Assembly: GCF_035917415.1 (NCBI RefSeq)
Contig: NZ_CP109073.1
Span: 2,701,501-2,765,500, forward strand
Source of the DNA: Streptomyces sp. NBC_01803
GTDB taxonomy: Bacteria; Actinomycetota; Actinomycetes; Streptomycetales; Streptomycetaceae
Length of the DNA stretch: 64,000 bases
Reading direction: 5' to 3'
Notes under the pieces: model-generated
The model's input: the letters and a program-made list of their open reading frames with translations, nothing else
Told to the model about the DNA's origin: nothing
The model's database searches: none
Part shown: piece after piece, positions 50,365 through 59,658 of the stretch
Numbering within the stretch: the stretch's first letter is position 1
Layout: each line of letters opens with the position of its first letter
Translations under genes and position numbers: made by a program

Positions 50365-52188
50365 ATGAACGACACCGGCGTCACCGTTCCCGACGTGCCC
50401 GTCCTCGTCGTCGGCGGCGGCGTCGCGGGGCTGACCGCCTCGATGCTGCTGAGCCTGATGGGCACCCGGTCCCTGCTGATCAGCGCCGCGCCCTCGACCT
50501 CGGACCTGCCCAAGGCCCATGTCCTCAACCAGCGCACCATGGAGATCCTGCGCGATGTCGGCCTCGCCGACGCCGTCTACGCCGCCTCGACGCCGGCCGA
50601 GCAGATGGCCTACTCCGGCTGGTACGTCGGCCTGGCCGGTGACGGCGCCGACTACGGACGCCGGGTCGCCGTCATGGAGTCCTGGGGCGCGGGCGGCCGT
50701 TCGCCGGAGTGGCTGGCGGCCAGCCCGGAGCGGCAGGCCAACCTCCCCCAGATCCGCCTGGAGCCCCGGCTGCGGGCCCGGGCCGAGGCCCTGGCGCCGG
50801 GCATGGTCCGCTTCCACCACGAGCTGACCGCGTTCACGCAGGACCCCGACGGCGTCACCGCGACCATCACCGACCGCGATACCGGCACCGCGTACCGGGT
50901 CCGCGCGCGGTACCTGCTGGGCTGCGACGGCGGCCGGACGGTCGGACCGGCCCTCGGCGTCCGGCTGGAGGGGATGCGGGACGTGGCGCGCATGGTCTCG
51001 TTCCACCTCTCCGCCGACCTGTCCCGCTGGGCCGGGGACCCGGAGGTGCTGATCCGCTGGCTCGGGCTGCCCGACCTCGGCGCGGGCGGCGTGCTGGTGC
51101 CGATGGGGCCCGAGCGGTGGGGGCCGGAGTCGGAGGAGTGGGTGTTCCATCTCCACTACGGACCGGATGACGTCCGCGCCCTCGACGACGAGGCGGTGCT
51201 CTCCGATCTGCGCACCGCGCTCGGGCTGGACGCCGCCGAGCTGACCGTTCACCGGATCTCCCGCTGGTCGCTGGAGGGCGTGCTGGCGGACCGGTTCCGC
51301 GTCGGCCGCGTCTTCCTGGCAGGCGACGCCGCGCACCGCCACGCGCCGACCGGCGGCCTCGGCCTGACGTCCGCGACGCACGACGCGCAGAATCTCACCT
51401 GGAAGCTCGCCGCCGTGCTCGGCGGCCACGCCGGGGAGGGGCTGCTCGACAGCTACGAACGCGAGCGCCGCCCGATAGACGCCGCCACCGTCCGGCGTTC
51501 CCTGGAGAACGCCCTCAACCAGCTCGCGATAACGGCGCAGTTCGGCCTGCGGCCCGGCGCCCCGCCCGAGGAGAACTGGCGACGGGCCCGCCGCCTGTGG
51601 AGCGGCGACCCGGCCGACGCGGAGCTCCGGCGGGCGTTCCGGCGGACCGTCGCCGCGCAGTCGATGGAGTTCAACGAGCTGGGCGTCGAGTTCGGCTACA
51701 CCTACGGCTCCTGCGGCGCCGTCCTCCCCGACGGCACGCCCCCGCCGGAGAACCCCGACCCGGTCCGCCTCTACCAGCCCGCCGCCCGGCCCGGCCATCC
51801 GCTGCCGCACGCGTGGCTGGAGGACGAGGACGGCGAACGGCTGCCGTTGGCCCGGCTGATACGGCCCGGCCGTTTCCTGCTCGTCGCCGGAGAGGACGGG
51901 GGCGCGTGGTGCGAGGCGGCGGCGGAGATCGCCGCCGCGACGTCGCTGCCGCTGGACGCCGTGCGGATCGGGCATCTGGACGGGGACTACCGGGACGTGC
52001 GCTCCACCTGGACCCGCTGGCGCGGCCACGGCCCGGCGGGAGCGGTGCTGGTGCGTCCGGACCGTTTCATCGCCTGGCGCTCGGCCACCGGGGCCGACGC
52101 CCCGGCCGAGGTGCTGGCGGACGCGCTGGAGGCGCTGCTGGCGCGGCACGCCGAACGCCCCGGTCGGGCGGTGACCGGGGCGCGCTGA
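50365..52188 (+). CDS. class A FAD-dependent aromatic monooxygenase
   Basis: A 607-residue flavoprotein hydroxylase of the PheA/TfdB type. The N-terminal FAD dinucleotide motif is VLVVGGGVAGLTASMLL. The DG motif region is YLLGCDGGRTVGPALG, and the FAD-ribityl GD motif is VFLAGDAAHRHAPTGGLGLT. A thioredoxin-like C-terminal domain (about 520-600) is present. It oxidises a phenolic or polyketide-like aromatic with NAD(P)H and O2. ATG 50365 has AGGGAG upstream; a farther in-frame start at 50251 lacks similarity. With the MFS/TetR pair it could form a detoxification locus. Confidence 0.92.
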   Translation: MNDTGVTVPDVPVLVVGGGVAGLTASMLLSLMGTRSLLISAAPSTSDLPKAHVLNQRTMEILRDVGLADAVYAASTPAEQMAYSGWYVGLAGDGADYGRRVAVMESWGAGGRSPEWLAASPERQANLPQIRLEPRLRARAEALAPGMVRFHHELTAFTQDPDGVTATITDRDTGTAYRVRARYLLGCDGGRTVGPALGVRLEGMRDVARMVSFHLSADLSRWAGDPEVLIRWLGLPDLGAGGVLVPMGPERWGPESEEWVFHLHYGPDDVRALDDEAVLSDLRTALGLDAAELTVHRISRWSLEGVLADRFRVGRVFLAGDAAHRHAPTGGLGLTSATHDAQNLTWKLAAVLGGHAGEGLLDSYERERRPIDAATVRRSLENALNQLAITAQFGLRPGAPPEENWRRARRLWSGDPADAELRRAFRRTVAAQSMEFNELGVEFGYTYGSCGAVLPDGTPPPENPDPVRLYQPAARPGHPLPHAWLEDEDGERLPLARLIRPGRFLLVAGEDGGAWCEAAAEIAAATSLPLDAVRIGHLDGDYRDVRSTWTRWRGHGPAGAVLVRPDRFIAWRSATGADAPAEVLADALEALLARHAERPGRAVTGAR

Positions 52189-52212
52189 AACGGGTGTGCG
52201 GGAGCACGGGGG

Positions 52213-52235
52213 CGCTTGCAAGCGTTCGCTTGCAA
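52213..52235 (+). promoter_or_regulatory. direct-repeat operator upstream of the XRE regulator
   Basis: CGCTTGCAA is repeated exactly at 52213-52221 and 52227-52235, 14 bp apart, each containing the palindromic core TTGCAA. The repeats lie 30-52 bp before the start codon and overlap likely -35/-10 positions, so autoregulation by the XRE protein is probable. Confidence 0.6.
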
Positions 52236-52264
52236 TAGTTAGCGGTGTCGGGCACGCTGGGGGC

Positions 52265-52666
52265 ATGGCCTCACTCGGTGTCGGAAACCTCGGGGAGTTC
52301 CTCCGGGAGCAGCGTCGGCAGGCGCGGTTGTCGTTGCGTCAGCTCGCCGATGCCGCCGGGGTGTCGAATCCGTATCTCAGCCAGATCGAGCGCGGGCTGC
52401 GCAAGCCCAGCGCGGAGATCCTCCAGCAGATCGCCAAGGGACTGCGGATCTCCGCCGAGACGCTCTACGTGCAGGCCGGGATTCTGGACGAGCGCGCGCA
52501 GGAGGGCGACGGCCGGACGACCGGGACCGGGACCGGGACCGGGACCGGGGCCGGGGTGCGGGAGGCGGTGCTCGCCGATCCGTATCTCACCGAGCAGCAG
52601 AAGCAGGCGCTGCTCCAGATCTACAGCTCATTCCGCAAAGAGAACAGCCCACCGGGAGGGGACTGA
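52265..52666 (+). CDS. XRE-family regulator linked to the HbhA-like gene
   Basis: A 133-residue protein with a helix-turn-helix of the Cro/C1 type (LSLRQLADAAGVSNPYLSQI, ERGLRKPSAEILQQIAKGLR). The middle holds a Thr-Gly dipeptide run from GGGACC repeats. The C-terminal helix (TEQQKQALLQIYSSFRKE) is typical of the actinobacterial regulator found directly upstream of HbhA genes. The HbhA-like gene begins 1 nt after its stop. ATG 52265 is preceded by weak Shine-Dalgarno sequence. Confidence 0.9.
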   Translation: MASLGVGNLGEFLREQRRQARLSLRQLADAAGVSNPYLSQIERGLRKPSAEILQQIAKGLRISAETLYVQAGILDERAQEGDGRTTGTGTGTGTGAGVREAVLADPYLTEQQKQALLQIYSSFRKENSPPGGD

Positions 52667-52667
52667 C

Positions 52668-53168
52668 ATGGCTTTCACCAATGACCTCCGCAAGACACTG
52701 ACCAACGCGACCCCGCTCTACGTCGCCGCCGGCACCGCCGATCTCGCGGCGCAGAAGCTCCGCGAGCTGCCCGCGACCATCGACCGGCTGCGGGCCGAGG
52801 CGCCCGAGCGGCTGCCCAAGCTGCGCGAGCAGGCGCAGAACGTGGCGCTCCAGGGCGTCGGCATGGCCCTGGAGTACGCCGTGAAGGCGCGCGAGACGTA
52901 CGACGGGCTGGCCGAGCGCGGCAAGACCGTCGTGGAGCGGCGCCGCACCGACGCCGAGCCCGAGCCGGGCGCGGAGGCGGCGGCGGAGACCGAGGTCACC
53001 GTCGAGCGGGTGCCGTTCACCGAGCCGGTGACCGAGCCCGTCACGGAGCCGGTCGGCGAGCCCGTCACGGAGCCCGTCGCCGAGTCGGCTTCGGACTCCA
53101 AGCCGCGCGCCCGCAAGACCCCGGGACCCCGCAAGGCCGCGCCGAAGAAGAGCTCGCCGGAGGCGTGA
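52668..53168 (+). CDS. HbhA-like protein with repeat-rich tail
   Basis: A 166-residue protein. The N-terminal two-thirds is a coiled-coil like mycobacterial heparin-binding hemagglutinin (LYVAAGTADLAAQKLRELPA, YAVKARETYDGLAERGKTVV). After that come EPVTEPV-type repeats and a Lys/Arg/Pro/Ala-rich C-terminus (ARKTPGPRKAAPKKSSPEA), comparable to the basic adhesin tail of HbhA. In saprophytic actinobacteria such proteins may act in cell aggregation or with intracytoplasmic lipid inclusions; adhesion is not shown here. Gene order XRE-HbhA-DUF2516 matches mycobacteria. Confidence 0.85.
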   Translation: MAFTNDLRKTLTNATPLYVAAGTADLAAQKLRELPATIDRLRAEAPERLPKLREQAQNVALQGVGMALEYAVKARETYDGLAERGKTVVERRRTDAEPEPGAEAAAETEVTVERVPFTEPVTEPVTEPVGEPVTEPVAESASDSKPRARKTPGPRKAAPKKSSPEA

Positions 53169-53180
53169 GCTCCACCGGGC

Positions 53181-53209
53181 GGGGGCCGGGCATTACGCAC
53201 CCGGCCCCC
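53181..53209 (+). terminator. terminator after the HbhA-like gene
   Basis: GGGGGCCGGG (53181-53190) and CCCGGCCCCC (53200-53209) form a perfect 10-bp stem 12 bp after the stop codon. Confidence 0.7.
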
Positions 53210-53260
53210 CGGCCGGTAGCGTGGGAGACGACAGTCGGAGAATGGACGGTGGTGTAGCGC

Positions 53261-53605
53261 ATGCTGTTGGAAGGCTATAGCTGGGTCGTTTTCGGAATCT
53301 CCGTGGCGCTGGTGTCCCTGAGCCTCTACGCATTCGCGCACGCCGCGCTCCAGCGCGAGGACGCCTTCCGCGCCGTGGACAAGCAGACGAAGCCGTTCTG
53401 GCTGCTCATCCTGGGGTTGAGCGTGATCGTCCAGTTTCTGCCGCTCGGCCCCTTCGGGTTCATGCTGGTGCTCGCGGGCATCGTCGCCACGATCGTCTAC
53501 TTGGTGGACGTCCGGCCGGCCCTCCGGTCGATCTCCGGCGGCGGCCGGGGCGGCGGCCGGAGCAGCAGCGACGGGCCCTACGGGCCGTACAACGGCAACC
53601 GGTGA
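53261..53605 (+). CDS. DUF2516-family membrane protein
   Basis: A 114-residue protein with three hydrophobic helices (VFGISVALVSLSLYAFAHAA, FWLLILGLSVIVQFLP, FMLVLAGIVATIVYLVDV) and a Gly/Ser-rich cytoplasmic tail. The family is found next to HbhA genes in actinobacteria, as here. Function unknown. Confidence 0.85.
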   Translation: MLLEGYSWVVFGISVALVSLSLYAFAHAALQREDAFRAVDKQTKPFWLLILGLSVIVQFLPLGPFGFMLVLAGIVATIVYLVDVRPALRSISGGGRGGGRSSSDGPYGPYNGNR

Positions 53606-53702
53606 GCGAGCGCCCGTCCCCCCGCGCAGAGGGTTAGCCGTGGCCGGATTCTGCGCTTAGCATCAACGGGGACACCCGCTGATGAACGCCAGAGGACCGC
53701 CA

Positions 53703-54323
53703 GTGCGCTTTCGCCTGACACCACGGGAGACGAGCTTCTACGAACTGTTCGCCACCGCCGCCGACAACGTTCTCAGCGGCTCGAAGCTGCTGCTGGAGCT
53801 CCTCGGAGCCGACCCCGCTACGCGCGTCGAGATCGCCGACCGGATGCGGGCCGCGGAGCACGCGGGTGACGACGCGACGCACGCGATCTTCCACCAGCTG
53901 AACTCCGCCTTCGTCACCCCCTTCGACCGCGAGGACATCTACCGCCTCGCCGCCCGCCTCGACGACATCATGGACTTCATGGAGGAGGCGGTCGACCTCG
54001 TCGTGCTGTACGAGATCGACGAGCTGCCCAAGGGTGTCGACCAGCAGATCGAGGTGCTGGCCCGGGCCGCCGAGCTGACCGCCGAGGCCATGCCGCACCT
54101 GCGCACGATGCGGAACCTCAACGAGTACTGGATCGAGGTGAATCGCCTGGAGAACCAGGCGGACCAGATCCACCGCAAGCTCCTGGCGCACCTGTTCAGC
54201 GGCAGCTACGAGGCCATCGAGGTCATGAAGCTGAAGCAGATCGTGGACGTGCTGGAGGAGGCGGCCGACGCCTTCGAGTCGGTGGCCAACACGGTCGAGA
54301 CGATCGTGGTCAAGGAGACCTGA
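53703..54323 (+). CDS. DUF47 (PhoU-like) Pit accessory protein
   Basis: A 206-residue helical PhoU-like protein of the DUF47 family. It starts at GTG 53703 behind AGAGGA. Acidic helix signatures include MRAAEHAGDDATHAIFHQLN and DREDIYRLAARLDDIMDFME. DUF47 proteins are encoded with Pit transporters and adjust them. The stop codon is 7 bp before the pit start, so the two form an operon. Confidence 0.92.
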   Translation: MRFRLTPRETSFYELFATAADNVLSGSKLLLELLGADPATRVEIADRMRAAEHAGDDATHAIFHQLNSAFVTPFDREDIYRLAARLDDIMDFMEEAVDLVVLYEIDELPKGVDQQIEVLARAAELTAEAMPHLRTMRNLNEYWIEVNRLENQADQIHRKLLAHLFSGSYEAIEVMKLKQIVDVLEEAADAFESVANTVETIVVKET

Positions 54324-54330
54324 GACCCCG

Positions 54331-55329
54331 GTGGAAACGTTTTCACTGCTGGTCGTGATCGGCGCGGCGTTCTTCTTCACCTACACCAACGGCTTCCACG
54401 ACTCCGCCAACGCCATCGCGACCTCCATCTCCACCCGGGCGCTCACCCCGCGGATCGCGCTCGCCATGGCCGCCTTCATGAACATGGCCGGCGCCTTCCT
54501 CGGCAGCGGCGTCGCCAGGACCGTCAGCGAGGGCCTGATCGAGACGCCCACCGGTGAGGAGGGCATGACCATCCTCTTCGCCGCCCTGCTCGGCGCGATC
54601 ACCTGGAACCTCGTGGCCTGGTACCTCGGGCTGCCGTCGTCCTCCTCGCACGCGCTCTTCGGCGGCCTGGTCGGCGCCGCCCTGGCCGGCACCTCCACCG
54701 TCCACTGGGACGGCGTGCTGACGAAGATCGTGCTGCCCATGATCCTCTCCCCCGTCCTCGGTCTGATCCTCGGCTACCTGCTGATGGTCGCCCTCCTGTG
54801 GACCTTCCGCCGGGCCGACCCACACGTCGCCCAGCGCCGCTTCCGCATGGCGCAGACCGTCTCGGCCGCGGGCATGGCCCTGGGCCACGGGCTCCAGGAC
54901 GCCCAGAAGACGATGGGCGTGGTGGTGATGGCTCTGGTCATCGCGGATGTGCAGGACGACGCGGGCAGCATCCCGATCTGGGTCAAGGTCTCCTGCGCGC
55001 TGATGCTCTCGCTCGGCACCTACGCCGGCGGCTGGCGCATCATGCGGACGCTGGGCCGCCGCATCATCGAGCTGGACCCGCCCCGCGGCTTCGCCGCCGA
55101 GACGACGGCGGCGTCCGTGCTCTACGTCGCCTCGTACATCTTCTACGCGCCCATCTCGACCACCCATGTGATCACGGCCGCGATCATGGGCTCCGGTGCC
55201 ACCCGCGGGGTCCGGGCGGTGCGCTGGGGCGTGGCGAAGAACATCGTGACGGGCTGGGTCATCACCATGCCGGCCGCCGCCGCCGTGGCCGCGCTGGGCT
55301 ACGCGGTGGTCCGTCTGCTGTTCGACTGA
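54331..55329 (+). CDS. pitA: low-affinity inorganic phosphate transporter (Pit/PHO4 family)
   Basis: A 332-residue transporter with two PHO4 repeats: FHDSANAIATSISTRALTPR in the first half and GHGLQDAQKTMGVVVMALVI in the second. About ten membrane helices are predicted. It takes up phosphate as a metal complex driven by protons. The GTG start at 54331 has GGAGA upstream. With DUF47 it is the low-affinity counterpart of PstSCAB a few kilobases downstream. Confidence 0.93.
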   Translation: METFSLLVVIGAAFFFTYTNGFHDSANAIATSISTRALTPRIALAMAAFMNMAGAFLGSGVARTVSEGLIETPTGEEGMTILFAALLGAITWNLVAWYLGLPSSSSHALFGGLVGAALAGTSTVHWDGVLTKIVLPMILSPVLGLILGYLLMVALLWTFRRADPHVAQRRFRMAQTVSAAGMALGHGLQDAQKTMGVVVMALVIADVQDDAGSIPIWVKVSCALMLSLGTYAGGWRIMRTLGRRIIELDPPRGFAAETTAASVLYVASYIFYAPISTTHVITAAIMGSGATRGVRAVRWGVAKNIVTGWVITMPAAAAVAALGYAVVRLLFD

Positions 55330-55441
55330 AACATCACAACTTTCTCACTTCTCACACGAGCCGCTTCCTCTCCGTTCGACGTCTAACCGGAGGGGGGCGC
55401 ACGGTGATGTGCGTCCCCGTCACCTCAGGTTAGGGGAGACC

Positions 55442-58400
55442 TTGATAGGCAAACCGAAGAGTGCGCGGCGGGGGGCGACGGCCGTCGCCTGCGCGGCCGT
55501 GGTCGTGACACTGACCGCCGGATTAATAGCACCGGCCGCCGCGCGGAGCGGGGCGACGGGGGAAGCGGGCGGGTCCGGCCCCGGTTCCGGGGCCGCGGGG
55601 GCCCAGCGCGTCACGCTCATCACGGGCGATCACGTCGTGGTGGCCCGCGGGGGCGAGGTCACGGGCCTCGTCCGCGCCGAGGGACGCGAATCCGTCCCGG
55701 TGCGGATCATGAGGATCGGCGACGCCACGCACGTCATCCCACAGGACGTGATGCCGCTCATCGCGGACGGCACGCTGGACCAACGGCTGTTCAACGTCAC
55801 CGAGCTGAGCCGGGAGCAGTACCGTTCCGCCGACGGCCTGCCGTTGATCGTCACCTACTCCGGGCGGGCCGCGCGGGCGGACGCCGCCCAGGCCGAGCTG
55901 TACGGGGCGGCCGGTGACGACGGCACCACCACGCTCAACGCCATCAACGGCGAGGCCCTGACCGTTCAGGGCGACGAGATCACCGCCGTCTGGGAGGCCC
56001 TGACCGGCGCCGCCTCCGGCGAGCGGACCCTCGCCGCCACCCCAGGCATCGCCACCATCGCCCTGGACGGCATCGCCACCAAGACTCTGGACGAGAGTGT
56101 CGCGCAGATCGGCGCCCCCGAGGCGTGGGAGGCCGGCTACGACGGTGAGGGCGCCACCATCGCCGTCCTCGACACCGGCATCAGCGCGGAGCACCCCGAC
56201 CTCGCGGGCGGCAAGGTGATCGCCGAGCAGAACTTCTCGGACGCCGCCGACGCCGAGGACCGCGACGGCCACGGCACCCACGTGGCCTCCACGGCCGCCG
56301 GCACCGGAGCGCACTCGGACGGCCGCTACAGCGGCGTCGCGCCCGGCGCCAACCTCATCAACGGCAAGGTGCTGGACGACTACGGCTCCGGCTGGGAGTC
56401 GGACATCATCGAGGGCATGCAGTGGGCCGTCGACCAGGGCGCCGACGTCGTCAGCATGAGTCTGGGCGGCTTCGCCGGCCCCGAGATCGACCCGATGGAG
56501 CAGGCCGTCAACACGCTGTCGGCCGAGTCCGACGCGCTGTTCGTCATCGCGGCCGGCAACTCGGGCCCGGAGCCCGGCACGATCGGCAGCCCCGGCACCG
56601 CCGACGCCGCGCTCACCCTGGGCGCGGTCGACAAGTCCGACGTCCTCGCCGACTTCTCCTCCGTCGGCCCCCGGTCGCGCGACGGCGGGCTCAAGCCCGA
56701 TGTGACCGCACCCGGCGTGGACATCACCGCGGCGGGCGCCGAGGGCGCCTCCATCTGGGAGTACGGCACCCCGGCCGCCGAGGACGGCTATGTCGCGATC
56801 TCAGGCACCTCCATGGCGACGCCGCACGCGGCCGGCGCCGCGGCGCTGCTCGCCCAGGCCCACCCGGACTGGACGGGCGAGCAGATCAAGTCCGCGCTGA
56901 CCGGCTCGGCCGTCACCGGCGAGGGCTACGGCGCGTTCCAGCAGGGCGCGGGCCGGATCGACGTGCCCGCGGCGATCGAGCAGACTGTCATCGCCGAACA
57001 GTCCTCCCTCAGCTTCGGCACCGTGCCGTGGCCGCACGAGGACGCCGACCCGGTCACCAGGGAGCTGACCTACCGCAACCTGGACGAGACCGACGTCACC
57101 CTCCAGCTCGACGCGAGCGGCCTCGACCCCGAGGGCAACGCGGCGCCCGAGGGCATGTTCACCCTGGGCGCCGACGAGGTGACCGTTCCGGCGGGCGGCA
57201 CCGCCACCGTCGAGGTCTCGGCCGACACGAGCGTCGGCGGCGACGTGTACGGCGCGTACAGCCTGTACCTGACCGCCACCGGCGACGGCGGGGAGAGCGT
57301 CACCACGGCCGGCGCGGTGGAACGCGAGGAGCGGATGTTCGAGCTCACCGTCGACGTCACCGACCGCTCCGGCGCCCCGGCCACCGACTGGTGGGCGACG
57401 GTGATCGACGCGGAGACCTTCCAGTTCTACGACATCTACGGCGACGAGGGCACCAGCTCCGGCTCGGTCCGCCTGCCGGCCGGCGAGTACCAGGTCGAGA
57501 CCAACGTCGTCGACCCCGGTGAGGAGGACTGGAACGGTCTCGACTGGCTGGTGGCGCCGAACCTGGCGCTCACCGAGGACACCACCCTGGATGCCGACGC
57601 CCGCGACGCGGAGGCCATCGAGATGACGGTGGCCGACACCCGGGCCGAACAGACCGACCTGACCGTCGGATACCGGGTCGTCAACGAGGACGCGTACTCC
57701 TTCGACTCCTCATGGAGCGCGGCCGGGCTGCCCGGCGGCTTCCGCACCGCGCAGATCGGCGAGGGCGGCGGCACCGCCGACATCTCCGGCTACGCCAGCA
57801 CCACCTGGGAACGCGGCAACCGCCAGTACTACTCCGTGGACACCCGGGAGGACTCCTTCTACACGGGTCTGACCGACCACATCGGAAGCGGCGACTTCGC
57901 CCGCATCACCACCCGGGAGGGCGCGTCGCTGCCCGGCCAGCGCGGAGTGCTGTTCACGTTCTCGTCCGAGGTCGGCTCGGCCTCGGCGATGACGCACGAA
58001 CTGCCGCACACCACCGAGGTCTACGTGGAGGCCGGCACCGGCCAGTGGTCGCAGGAGTTCATGCAGGAGAACGACGAGGTGTTCGCCTCGGCGGGCGGCT
58101 GGACGGACTACGAGACCTACCGGCCGCGGATCCGCTACGCGGAGACGTTCAACGTCGGCGTCTTCGGCCCCGCCTTCGGCCCGGCCAACGGGCTCTTCCG
58201 CACGGGTGACGTCATCAGCGGCTGGATCTCCCCGTTCAGCGACGGCGAGGGCCATCTGGGGTACAGCGTGGTCGACAGCTCCCAGACGATCCTGTATCGC
58301 GACGGCGAGGTGTACGCCACGGCGGAGGACATCATCGACTACGTCGAGTTCGAGGTGCCGTCCGACGAGGCCGAGTACGAGCTGGTGACCACCGCCAGCC

Positions 58401-58804
58401 GTGACCCGGAGCAGTCGTACGCGGCGGCCGACGTCTCGACGGAGGTCACCGCGGCCTACACCTTCACCTCCGCCGGGGTCGGCGAGGAGGAGACGGTCTC
58501 GCTGCCCGCGTCCGCCGTCCGGTTCACGCCCCGGCTGAACGACGACAGCACCGCGGCGGCCCGCAGGACCGTCGACGTCCCGGTCACCGTCCAGGGCTCG
58601 GCCGCCGGCCGGAACCTGGACTCCCTGACCGTGTCGGTCTCCTACGACCACGGCCGGACCTGGACCGACGTCGAGGTGAAGCGCGGCAAGATCCGGATCA
58701 CCAACCCGAAGGCCGGCCGCACGGTCTCCTTCCGCGCCGAGGTCGAGGACAAGCAGGGCAACACCCTGACCCAGACCATCATCGACGCCTACCGCACCGT
58801 CTGA
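55442..58804 (+). CDS. large secreted subtilisin-like serine protease (S8)
   Basis: A protein of 1120 residues if started at TTG 55442, which follows GGGGAG by 4-5 nt; a GTG at 55409 would add 11 residues. A basic start and hydrophobic stretch (about 12-36) form a Sec signal. A propeptide runs to about residue 220. The catalytic domain has D244 (IAVLDTGI), H277 (DGHGTHVAS), oxyanion N373 (VIAAGNSG) and S457 (ISGTSMATPHAAG). The remaining 650 residues or so are beta-sandwich modules with a Fn3-like ending (VSFRAEVEDKQGNTL). No LPXTG or anchor is seen, so it is released. It converges on pstB. Confidence 0.92.
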   Translation: MIGKPKSARRGATAVACAAVVVTLTAGLIAPAAARSGATGEAGGSGPGSGAAGAQRVTLITGDHVVVARGGEVTGLVRAEGRESVPVRIMRIGDATHVIPQDVMPLIADGTLDQRLFNVTELSREQYRSADGLPLIVTYSGRAARADAAQAELYGAAGDDGTTTLNAINGEALTVQGDEITAVWEALTGAASGERTLAATPGIATIALDGIATKTLDESVAQIGAPEAWEAGYDGEGATIAVLDTGISAEHPDLAGGKVIAEQNFSDAADAEDRDGHGTHVASTAAGTGAHSDGRYSGVAPGANLINGKVLDDYGSGWESDIIEGMQWAVDQGADVVSMSLGGFAGPEIDPMEQAVNTLSAESDALFVIAAGNSGPEPGTIGSPGTADAALTLGAVDKSDVLADFSSVGPRSRDGGLKPDVTAPGVDITAAGAEGASIWEYGTPAAEDGYVAISGTSMATPHAAGAAALLAQAHPDWTGEQIKSALTGSAVTGEGYGAFQQGAGRIDVPAAIEQTVIAEQSSLSFGTVPWPHEDADPVTRELTYRNLDETDVTLQLDASGLDPEGNAAPEGMFTLGADEVTVPAGGTATVEVSADTSVGGDVYGAYSLYLTATGDGGESVTTAGAVEREERMFELTVDVTDRSGAPATDWWATVIDAETFQFYDIYGDEGTSSGSVRLPAGEYQVETNVVDPGEEDWNGLDWLVAPNLALTEDTTLDADARDAEAIEMTVADTRAEQTDLTVGYRVVNEDAYSFDSSWSAAGLPGGFRTAQIGEGGGTADISGYASTTWERGNRQYYSVDTREDSFYTGLTDHIGSGDFARITTREGASLPGQRGVLFTFSSEVGSASAMTHELPHTTEVYVEAGTGQWSQEFMQENDEVFASAGGWTDYETYRPRIRYAETFNVGVFGPAFGPANGLFRTGDVISGWISPFSDGEGHLGYSVVDSSQTILYRDGEVYATAEDIIDYVEFEVPSDEAEYELVTTASRDPEQSYAAADVSTEVTAAYTFTSAGVGEEETVSLPASAVRFTPRLNDDSTAAARRTVDVPVTVQGSAAGRNLDSLTVSVSYDHGRTWTDVEVKRGKIRITNPKAGRTVSFRAEVEDKQGNTLTQTIIDAYRTV

Positions 58805-58826
58805 TGAACGGCTAGCACGTCCCGCG

Positions 58827-58860
58827 TCTCGGGCCGCTTCTCACCCGAAGCGGCCCGAGA
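58827..58860. terminator. bidirectional terminator between protease gene and pstB
   Basis: TCTCGGGCCGCTTC (58827-58840) pairs perfectly with GAAGCGGCCCGAGA (58847-58860). The 6-nt loop contains the pstB stop codon, so the right arm encodes the last pstB residues. Confidence 0.8.
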
Positions 58861-59620
58861 TGTAGTCCTCGGTCGCCTGCACCGACGGGTTGGAGAAGAT
58901 CTTGTGGGTCGAGTCGACCTCGATGAGCTTCCCCGGCTGCCCGATCGCCGACAGGTTGAAGAAGGCGGTGCGGTCCGAGACACGGGCCGCCTGCTGCATG
59001 TTGTGCGTGACGATGACGATCGTGTACTGGGTCTTCAGCTTGTCGATCAGGTCCTCGATGGCCAGGGTCGAGATCGGGTCCAGCGCGGAGCACGGCTCGT
59101 CCATCAGCAGCACCTCGGGCTCCACGGCCGTGGCGCGGGCGATGCACAGCCGCTGCTGCTGACCGCCGGAGAGCCCGGAGCCGGGCTTGTTGAGGCGGTC
59201 CTTCACCTCGTTCCAGAGGTTCGCGGCGCGCAGGTTCTTCTCCACGATGTCGTCCAGCTCGGGCTTGCGGTAGGAGACGCCGTTGAGCTTCAGCCCGGCC
59301 GCCACGTTGTCGTAGATGGACATGGTGGGGAACGGGTTGGGCCGCTGGAAGACCATCCCGACCGTCCGGCGCACGGAGACCGGGTCCACGCCGGGGCCGT
59401 AGAGGTCCTCGTCGTCCAGCAGCACCTTGCCGTCGACGCGCCCGCCCGGGGTGACCTCGTGCATGCGGTTGAGGGTGCGCAGGAAGGTCGACTTGCCGCA
59501 GCCGGACGGGCCGATGAAGGCGGTCACGGACCGGGGCTCCACGTGCAGCGTGATGTCGTCGATCGCCTTGTGCGTGCCGTAGTAGGCGGTCAGTCCGCTG
59601 ACCTCGATGCGCTTGGCCAT
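58841..59620 (-). CDS. pstB: phosphate ABC transporter ATP-binding protein PstB
   Basis: A 259-residue ATPase energising high-affinity phosphate import. Walker A is GPSGCGKST (37-45), the Q-loop is VFQRPNPFP, the signature is LSGGQQQRL, Walker B is [12 protein letters not shown] and the H-loop is VTHNM. ATG 59620. It is the last gene of pstSCAB; its 3' end forms part of a terminator. Confidence 0.97.
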   Translation of the reverse strand: MAKRIEVSGLTAYYGTHKAIDDITLHVEPRSVTAFIGPSGCGKSTFLRTLNRMHEVTPGGRVDGKVLLDDEDLYGPGVDPVSVRRTVGMVFQRPNPFPTMSIYDNVAAGLKLNGVSYRKPELDDIVEKNLRAANLWNEVKDRLNKPGSGLSGGQQQRLCIARATAVEPEVLLMDEPCSALDPISTLAIEDLIDKLKTQYTIVIVTHNMQQAARVSDRTAFFNLSAIGQPGKLIEVDSTHKIFSNPSVQATEDYISGRFG

Positions 59621-59658
59621 GATGGGGACTTCTCTTTCTTCTTCTCTCGTCGCTCTCG